Source of the DNA: Asterias amurensis
Lineage: Eukaryota; Echinodermata; Asteroidea; Forcipulatida; Asteriidae
NCBI RefSeq assembly: GCF_032118995.1
Contig: NC_092665.1
Location: forward strand, 7,745,501-7,809,500
Direction of reading: 5' to 3'
DNA: 64,000 bases
The position numbers and the translations under genes were made by a program. Below are positions 46,701-64,000 of this stretch, piece by piece (the stretch's first letter is position 1; each line of letters begins with the position of its first letter). The notes below the pieces were generated by a model. The model saw only the letters and a list, made by a program, of their open reading frames with translations. It ran no database searches and had not been told where the DNA came from.

Positions 46701-47257
46701 CTTTCCGTATGGCAACCACTTTTCACTAATTTTTTTAAAAAGGGATATCTCATTATTATAAGGTTAATTAGATATTTCATATCGAATGGTAAGTGGTGGA
46801 GCCATACGAAAACTTGTCCATTCGTTTATATCAAGTCTTGTTCAACTTCAAGTCAATACAGCGAACACAAGAATGAACACAAAATGTATTTTTTGACACA
46901 TAAACTAAAGTTAAATTAGGTTTTGGTTAAAATTTGTAAACAAAAATTATTAGAACATTTCCGATGTGCTGCTATTATTTACATTGTACTTTAACCGCAC
47001 AGTTAATTGGACTTGGGGGACCGAGTTGGCTACTGACTGAATAAATTTAATATAGCCAAAAACAGCCATCAGATAGACCGAGTTTGTTTGGACCGAGTCG
47101 ACCGTGCCGGTACGTTCAAAAAAATAACCTCTTTTTTCTTTTTATAAAACCATCATTCTGACTATTTCACGTAAGTATACCTTAGAACAGCGTGAGCCTC
47201 CATACTTCTGTTTTGATTGCTCGAACACACCACTCCCACCCTCAGCTTTCCAGACAT
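30179..47257 (-). CDS. SSU72: SSU72, RNA polymerase II CTD Ser5/Ser7 phosphatase, complete five-exon gene
   Basis: Exons in transcript order: 47181-47257, 43951-44094, 32802-32941, 30799-30917, 30179-30280. All junctions are GT-AG and in frame; total 194 codons, 193 residues, against 194 in human. The N-terminus reads VGVVCSSNQNRSMEAH: Cys11 to Arg17 is the CX5R phosphatase loop. Asp142 in MDNHEEATLGAF is the general acid. The C-terminus is LLLQFERKCNRDILHTVCFY, the conserved end of the family. SSU72 removes phosphate from Ser5 and Ser7 of the polymerase CTD during termination and works with symplekin in the cleavage/polyadenylation complex. Intron 2 is 11 kb and holds the 27-bp minisatellite. 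The gene faces away from WDR33. No broken or missing catalytic residue was seen. Confidence 0.97.
30353..30716. mobile_element. TTAA family 1 in SSU72 intron 4
   Basis: TTAA 30349 then AGGCAATGGACACCTTTTG to AACAAATAGTGTC; right end truncated just before exon 4. Confidence 0.75.
30799..30917 (-). CDS. SSU72: SSU72 exon 4: general acid
   Basis: Acceptor TTTTGCAG, donor GTAAGA. It encodes VQETMDPVHVVNIEI then MDNHEEATLGAFVIYQLCQK; the Asp of MDNHEEA is the proton donor in this family. Confidence 0.96.
30918..32340. other. SSU72 intron 3, mostly unique-looking
   Basis: A fragment of family 1 at about 31255-31345 and T/GTTTG-rich DNA at 32100-32260. No exon seen. Confidence 0.35.
32348..32714. 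mobile_element. TTAA family 2 foldback, complete
   Basis: TTAA 32344-32347 and 32715-32718. Ends AGGAACACGTTGCTTTGG and AAAGGCAACGTGTTCCT; arms meet near 32533. It ends 88 bp from SSU72 exon 3. Confidence 0.9.
32802..32941 (-). CDS. SSU72: SSU72 exon 3
   Basis: Acceptor TACATCAG, donor GTATTT. It encodes YTRNGILSMLDRNRRIK then RPERFQNSKEKFDLVVT and EERVYDQVLE. Confidence 0.96.
33322..33711. mobile_element. TTAA family 2 foldback, complete
   Basis: TTAA 33318-33321; GGGACACGTTGCCTTGGATC to CAAGGCAACGTGTCCC. The right TTAA has changed to TATA. Confidence 0.85.
33854..34580. repeat. ~80-bp direct repeat enclosing palindromes
   Basis: GTACGAAATTTTATTTTTGT ... CTAACCTGCCGATTAGG ... CAGCA occurs at 33854-33932 and 34493-34574. 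Between them is a foldback (ATTCATAAATACC and GGTATTTATGAAT) and the hairpin 34329-34450. Confidence 0.7.
34329..34450. repeat. inverted repeat, arms ~55 bp
   Basis: GGTTTTCAACTAGTGGTTTA pairs with TAAACCACTAGTTGAAAACC, and TTCTTGATAATTTACC with AAATTATCAAGAAC. Confidence 0.85.
34684..34810. repeat. (TTTG)n / (CTTG)n microsatellite
   Basis: Alternating runs of GTTT and GCTT units for about 125 bases. Confidence 0.9.
34853..35286. mobile_element. TTAA family 3 foldback, complete, longest copy
   Basis: TTAA 34849-34852 and 35287-35290. The arms reach the centre at GGTAAGTTATGGAACAACAACC (about 35070). Confidence 0.85.
35330..39600. repeat. 27-bp minisatellite with higher-order structure, in SSU72 intron 2
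   Basis: About 4.25 kb of a 27-bp unit containing GCCATGCAAAGTGTGAGGG and then TGGGTGTA. At intervals it is replaced by a 32-bp variant with TGGGGGTAGGTGTTATGTA. The 32-bp variants are spaced n x 27 + 32: 113, 140 and most often 167 bp (for example 36953, 37120, 37287 and again 38533, 38700, 38867). Strongly G-rich on the plus strand, so the SSU72 pre-mRNA strand is C-rich. Most units carry CATGCA, which is TGCATG on the SSU72 sense strand. Open frames through the array on both strands are artefacts of a period divisible by three. Confidence 0.98.
39601..40020. other. flank of the minisatellite with CCCCACGTGACG repeat
   Basis: ACACCCCCACGTGACG ... GAGGTATTTATGAATA is an inverted relative of 33930-34000 (ATTCATAAATACC ... 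CACGTGGGGGTG), so part of the same dispersed element. Confidence 0.45.
40070..40190 (-). mobile_element. tRNA-derived SINE
   Basis: The minus strand has GGTGGTCTAGGTGGTATGAC (A box) and GGTCGTGGGTTCGAATCCCA (B box). It is followed by a body shared with 60715-60860 (CTGTGATTTTTTTTCACAG type). It lacks an intact tRNA acceptor stem. Confidence 0.7.
40791..40995. mobile_element. TTAA family 1, left part
   Basis: TTAA 40787 then AGGTATGGACACCTATTGG; ends at AAGGCTTCAGGCCTGAAGTC. Confidence 0.7.
40996..41740. other. SSU72 intron 2, nothing recognised
   Basis: AT-rich DNA without an element or exon that I can support. Confidence 0.3.
41748..42038. mobile_element. TTAA family 1, internally shortened
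   Basis: TTAA 41744 then AGACACTGCAAAGACCAG; right end AAGAGTGTCCAGTGTCTTTG. Confidence 0.75.
42369..42509. repeat. inverted repeat, arms ~45 bp
   Basis: GGAGACTTTCTGGGCCAATT ... CAGACTTACCGGGTAAA pairs with TTTACCTGGTAAGTCTG ... CATTGGAAAGTCTCC. Confidence 0.75.
42830..43200. repeat. degenerate AATTATTTTGAGTGCA-rich tract
   Basis: The word ATTATTTTGAG and variants recur irregularly on both strands. It looks like an old satellite or foldback remnant. Confidence 0.4.
43201..43950. other. SSU72 intron 2, donor-proximal part
   Basis: Contains an AATTCAAAATGC-type short tandem at 43697-43752; otherwise nothing recognised. Confidence 0.3.
43951..44094 (-). CDS. SSU72: SSU72 exon 2
   Basis: Acceptor TATTTCAG, donor GTATCC. 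It encodes KKGFNVKSFGTGANCKLPG, then APDKPNIYDFNTTYDEMYRD, the substrate-groove part of the family. Confidence 0.96.
44302..45000. other. SSU72 intron 1, unique-looking part
   Basis: No exon or repeat family supported. Confidence 0.3.
45009..45387. mobile_element. hAT-like MITE copy 1, TAAGCTTGGGCGATATC ends
   Basis: Ends TAAGCTTGGGCGATATCG and CGATATCGCCCAAGCTTA-like inverse, with the exact 8-bp duplication ATCGATAC at 45001-45008 and 45388-45395. The inside is rich in ATATCGCGAT palindromes. Confidence 0.85.
45571..45642. repeat. short hairpin
   Basis: ACTTCTAGAAACTATAAGGC and GCCTTATAGTTTCTAGAAGT, perfect 20-base arms. Confidence 0.85.
45769..46369. mobile_element. Mutator-like foldback MITE
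   Basis: Inverted arms of about 175-200 bp begin TACTCCTAGAACTATTTCGG. They are flanked by the exact 9-bp repeat GCCAGGTAT at 45760-45768 and 46370-46378. Nine-base duplications with long inverted ends are the mark of MULEs. No transposase. Confidence 0.8.
46617..46671. repeat. hairpin GTTGCGATAA / TTATCGCAAC
   Basis: Arms of about 25 bases: AGTTGCGATAACGTAACCCT pairs with AGGGTTACCTTATCGCAACT. A poly-C run follows. Confidence 0.8.
47181..47257 (-). CDS. SSU72: SSU72 exon 1: start codon and CX5R loop
   Basis: ATG at 47255-47257. It encodes MSGKLRVGVVCSSNQNRS and the next helix; CSSNQNR is the catalytic phosphate-binding loop. Donor GTATAC leaves phase 2. Confidence 0.96.
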
Positions 47258-47710
47258 TTTGACACGTTTATTTGGGACAAGTCCGACCTTGGTTTCGGTT
47301 TCTTGGATCCTTTCTATGATGAAGTAAATGTAGAGTGCATGTGTTATTTATCTAGCGTATGCGCTGCGCTGCATGCAGTATATAGACTTACTTCAAGTAC
47401 CGTTCTCGGGTGAGAGTACTGAGCATATCGCGCCAACTAGCAAACAAGCCATAATAATATCGCAGTGCGTGCTTGTCGTAGCACAGGATTGGGACTTGAG
47501 TCAAGTCTACGCGGTCTGCTTCCGGCCAACAAGAGGTCAACGCGCTGCGTAGTCTTTATCAACAGGCGTTAGTTTATTTTATCCTATGACCCATCCTGAT
47601 GATCCTTAATTACGTGGACGGACATCATTTCAAGAAAGCTGGTTTGTTGCTTTCACTTTGTTTCTAAATTGGCTGTTTTCTAAAGCGCTGTTTGCTAAAA
47701 TTGGAAGGGG

Positions 47711-47752
47711 GTATTACCATTGATCTCCATTAATGGAGATCAATGGGTATTA
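47711..47752. repeat. palindrome beside the candidate promoter
   Basis: GTATTACCATTGATCTCCAT pairs with ATGGAGATCAATGGGTATTAC around a TA centre. Confidence 0.85.
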
Positions 47753-47754
47753 CG

Positions 47755-47845
47755 ACGAGCAATGCATTCTGGGAAAGAAAAGAAAATGGCGTGGCGAGAT
47801 CGTACATTGCACCACTTGGGCGTGAGAACGAGGCTGTAAATAGTA
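47755..47845 (+). promoter_or_regulatory. candidate WDR33 promoter in the SSU72-WDR33 gap
   Basis: TGCATTCTGGGAA at 47763-47775 is the reverse complement of TTCCCAGAATGCA, the core of the ZNF143/THAP11 motif common in housekeeping promoters. AAAATGGCG at 47783-47791 fits a YY1 site, which usually overlaps the start of transcription. The motifs are read from sequence; promoter activity is inferred. GTAAAT near 47839 could be the donor of a non-coding first exon. Confidence 0.4.
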
Positions 47846-48302
47846 TGGTGCTCATCTTACAAACAAAAACATGAATAATAGCTTTAGAAAGCTAGGTTTA
47901 AGACTTATGATGGCGGCGTATTTTACCGTGGTGTGAAATTTCAGAACTTGGTAAATGTTTCCCCAATTTGACCAGCTGTATTGTTCTTTTCACTCGAAGC
48001 ATAAACTCGGTATAACAAGGCTTCATTGTGAGTATACAAGTTCAGATAATCTTTGTTGAATTTCTCAGGAAAAGTTGTAAATTTTGTACTTTATTAGTAA
48101 TTAAAAGCTGTCGGCGTTTTTGCTTTTCCCCTTTATTTTTAAAATTAAAATGCTAAATAAAACCTAATTAAATGTCTTAAATTTAAAGGATGGCAAACTG
48201 GCATTGAATGAATTACCTTTAATTTAATTATTGTCTATTGACTGTGGAAACAGTTACAAAAGTAAGCAGTAAGCATGTAAGTGTCTCGGTTATTCAGCAA
48301 CC

Positions 48303-48374
48303 TACTCCTAGAACTATTTCGGTTTCGTCCGGCTATCGTCTCCCGTAACAGGAGACGATAGCCGGACGAAACCG
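48303..48374. mobile_element. solo hairpin related to the Mutator-like foldback
   Basis: TACTCCTAGAACTATTTCGG then CGTCCGGCTATCGTCTCC folding back on GGAGACGATAGCCGGACG. Same end as 45769; the right terminus is lost. Confidence 0.75.
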
Positions 48375-48944
48375 ATCATTCACCCAGCCAGTGAGGGTCT
48401 GGTGGTACACTGCCGGGCCATCCTTAGGCTTATATATGTATGCACGAATTGCAAACTTGCCACCCAAAAAAATTTGAATGGGAAAAGTTTCTGTAAGATC
48501 ATAACGGTGCTGAACGCGATCGGTCAATCTGAGCTATCGGTCGATTGCGCTGTGCTATTGAACGATCAGTTTAGATCAATTGTTGCGCAGCAATCGGTCG
48601 ATCACGCAGCAATCGGTCGATCACGCAACAATCGGTCGAACGCGCAACAATCGGTTGATCACGCAATGAACATCTTTGCGCAATTGATAGCTATGAGTAT
48701 TTTTTCCCGTTATCAGCCGATCGCGCAGAAAAGACTTTGCGCGATCTATTGCGCGATCTACCGTTCGTGCAGGAATGGGTTTGCGCGATCGACCGATAGT
48801 GCAGAAAAAGTTCTGCGAGATCAACCGATCGTGCAGGAAAAAATTTGCGCGATGTACTGATCGTGCAGGAATGGGTTTGCGTGATCGACCAATCGTGCAG
48901 AAATAGTTTAGCGCATTCGACCGATCGAGCAGGTAAACGTTTCC

Positions 48945-49730
48945 TGGGGGCGATTTCTCAAAGCAATAAAATTCATTGCAAGACAAATTTTCAGATTCAC
49001 CATTGTGGTTTATATTTTGACGTAACACTTTAGTTAGCAACTGCGATTGATTTGTAGTTAAGATTAGGCCTGGGCGAATTATTCGAATATCCGGTTAATG
49101 GCGAATAGGTTTTCCTATCCGTAACCGCGAATGCCTTTTTTTTCTTAACCGGATATCCGCATAGGGCGCGAATAGCTATTTATAAACCGGATAGTTCTGT
49201 AATTACATCCAAGTAACCGGATATTCTTTAATATCCGAATATCCGCGGACGTCGGGCGACAACTGACATGAATGTTTTGTCTGAATCCTAATGAAACTTC
49301 TATTAAGACAGCATAAAACAGCATAAATTAAGTATTTAACTATGCTCACCTTCGTGAAGAGTTAAAACAATGACATTTCTGACGTAATTTGTTCAAAGAT
49401 TACAAAAGTTTTCCTTCACGTAGAGCCATCCACAATCAAAAGAAAAAGCAAATCGCCATCTTTAAATTAGATCCGGTCATTTTTATGAATGAACCGAGTG
49501 ACACTGTCTAAAACTAATATCAATCCGCCCAAAAGATCTCATTCACAAACGAACAGCGCCCTCTAGCGAAAAAAAAAAAATTTTTTTATAGCGCCCTCTA
49601 GCGGCAAAAAACTATTCGAATATCCGGTTAATTTCGGATAGTTGGCCAGTGGTATCCGAATAACAAAATTTCACTATTCGCCCAGCACTAGTTAAGATCA
49701 ATCTTACATCTTTGTGAATTCAGCCCCTGG
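48945..49730. mobile_element. GATTTCACAAAGC-family element, split
   Basis: GGGCGATTTCTCAAAGCAAT at the left, TTTGTGAATTCAGCCCC at the right. Interrupted at 49064 by the hAT-like element. Confidence 0.7.
49065..49690. mobile_element. second hAT-like MITE family, CTGGGCGAAT ends
   Basis: TAGGCCTGGGCGAATTATTC and ACTATTCGCCCAGCACTA ends, with the exact 8-bp duplication GTTAAGAT at 49057-49064 and 49691-49698. Repeated ATCCGGTTAA words; 626 bp, no ORF. Confidence 0.8.
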
Positions 49731-49781
49731 AACATTGGCCGTTCGCATCAAACAATTCCTGCACAATCGGCCAGTCGCGCG

Positions 49782-50135
49782 AAGCTTGGGCGATACCGAT
49801 TTATTTTATTCACGATATATAGCCGACAATTTATCGCGATATTCAATATAATCCGGATTAATGAAATTTGACATCATAAGTCTTAAAACGCCAAGTGAAA
49901 GTTGTAGAAGAGACAGTCCTAGCACAAGAGAGGTGTTCTAATGACCTATTCTTCTGGTTTTATACTCCAAACCTATGGGGTGCAAAATGTCTCAGCTAGC
50001 AAATACATTGTGATATTAAATCGATATATCGCGATAATTGCGATATTTCGATTAAAACCAAATCCATCCGATATCGAAATCGTGTCCAAATTAATATCGC
50101 GATATTTGATAATATCGTGATATCGCCCAAGCTTA
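49782..50135. mobile_element. hAT-like MITE copy 2, AAGCTTGGGCGATA ends
   Basis: Same family as 45009. Flanking GTCGCGCG (49774) and GTCGCGCA (50137) make a one-mismatch 8-bp duplication of the CGATCG arm. Confidence 0.8.
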
Positions 50136-50420
50136 GGTCGCGCAAAACCATTCCTGCACAATCGGCCGATCGCACCGAGCCATTCCCGCACTATCAGTTG
50201 ATCGCTCATGTTTGTTGCCGAATGTTGCGCGATCGACTGATTGTTGTGCGATCGACCGATTGTTGCGCGATCTACCAATTGTTGCGCTATCTACCGATTG
50301 TTGCACGACCAATAGATATGTCAATAACGCAGTGCGATCGGTCGATAGCGCAGATTGACTTTGTTCACACTATGACAGGTTTTGTACAGACAAATAATTT
50401 CTTGACAATTTTCCTACTTT

Positions 50421-50443
50421 ACAGTGTTGCAGTTTGACTGAAG
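50421..50443 (+). promoter_or_regulatory. probable 5'UTR splice acceptor of WDR33
   Basis: TTTTCCTACTTTACAG ends at 50424, 19 bases before the ATG. It makes a leader exon upstream likely, and so places the promoter before the transposon nest at 48.5-50.36 kb. Confidence 0.45.
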
Positions 50444-63406
<12,963 letters not shown>

Positions 63407-63435
63407 GTAATGCCAAGTTGAGTTTGTGCAATTAA

Positions 63436-63620
63436 AGGATTTGGCTATTTTTTTAACATAAAAACAGTGTCCATAGTTTGAAGATAATACATGTAATAGT
63501 AGAAAGCTTTCCTTAAAATATGACTTGCTGAGGGGCTGTAGTTTTTAAGATATGAGTAAAACAATGTTACCAAATAATTTTAGCCTCAGTTTTACAAAAC
63601 TGAGGCTAAAATAATAGTCG
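63436..63620. mobile_element. TTAA family 3, left part
   Basis: TTAA 63432 then AGGATTTGGCTATTTTTTT; small inverted centre TTTTAGCCTCAGTTTTAC / CTGAGGCTAAAAT; right half missing. Confidence 0.7.
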
Positions 63621-63846
63621 ACATGTAGCTGAGAGATGACCACAACAATCTTAGATTTCTTTAACAACACTCAGGCATGAAACAGTTGATGAAGATATGG
63701 TGCAAGAAAAACTTATTTCTGACTTGATACAGATATTTAACATTTTAGTTCAGAAATGTTTCCATTTGTATAGATATGTTCATATTGAGTCTGATGCATT
63801 TCAAAATACTAGTATAGGTGTCTCATTTAACTGTTCCTCTTTCTAG

Positions 63847-63956
63847 TCGGCACTCACCCATCATTGGCCCCTCTGCCATTCCCATTTCAAACCATGTACC
63901 GGTACTCAGATGCCAGGCTTTTTACTACCCTGACTCCCATGAACGTTGTTGATTAA
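63847..63956 (+). CDS. possible alternative terminal exon of WDR33
   Basis: After a strong pyrimidine tract and CTTTCTAG, the phase left by exon 12 stays open for 36 codons and then meets TAA. The peptide (VGTHPSLAPLPFPFQTMYRY and 16 more residues) has no similarity I know. Human WDR33 is reported to make short isoforms by early polyadenylation, so a short-isoform exon is conceivable. No poly(A) signal is visible before the window ends. Confidence 0.25.
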
Positions 63957-64000
63957 ATTATTGGTTTTTGTATTAATCATTGATCCTCTATAAGGCTGTC

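Larger units (their letters stand above)
48510..50360. mobile_element. foldback with CGATCG-rich arms, host of a transposon nest
   Basis: Left arm 48510-48940 and right arms 49735-49781 and 50137-50360 are inverted versions of short GC-rich units (AATCGGTCGATCGCGCA, GTGCAGGAATGGGTTTGCGC). They frame the elements listed next. Confidence 0.65.

Noticed and set aside
48402..49040. ORFs of 152 and 139 codons on opposite strands
   Set aside because: They run through the CGATCG-rich foldback arm; low complexity and no splice or homology support.

Overview
This is eukaryotic nuclear DNA: GT-AG introns, about 60% or more A+T, and a dense load of short palindromic DNA transposons, SINEs and LINEs. 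The three recognisable proteins are close to their vertebrate orthologues while the repeat landscape is that of an invertebrate. My best guess is an echinoderm, probably a sea star. The species call is inference only; no search was run.

Layout. (1) 2.5-15.7 kb, plus strand: seven exons of a GLT8D1-like Golgi glycosyltransferase, lacking only the first short coding exon. Its fourth visible intron carries an antisense CR1/L2-group LINE with one intact 1,174-codon ORF and a 2A-like motif, next to the fossil 3' end of a second LINE that is itself split by a TA-flanked element. (2) 19.1-22.7 kb, minus strand: a complete three-exon gene for a 275-residue protein I cannot name. (3) 30.2-47.3 kb, minus strand: a complete five-exon SSU72 gene (RNA polymerase II CTD phosphatase, 193 residues). 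Its intron 2 holds a 4.25-kb minisatellite with a 27-bp unit and a higher-order pattern. (4) 50.4 kb to beyond the right edge, plus strand: the first twelve coding exons (549 codons) of WDR33, the poly(A)-signal-reading subunit of CPSF.

SSU72 and WDR33 lie head to head with about 3.2 kb between start codons, and both proteins act in mRNA 3'-end formation. The gap contains a plausible shared promoter and a nest of transposons stacked inside each other.

Repeats. Three abundant families are flanked by TTAA (piggyBac-like insertion habit). Four copies are hAT-like with 8-bp target duplications (two different element families). One is a Mutator-like foldback with an exact 9-bp duplication. Several tRNA-derived SINEs and two minisatellites (15 bp and 27 bp) are also present. 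Because 15 and 27 are multiples of three, the minisatellites give long open frames on both strands that are not genes.

No prokaryotic features, CRISPR arrays, rRNA genes or convincing functional tRNA genes were seen.
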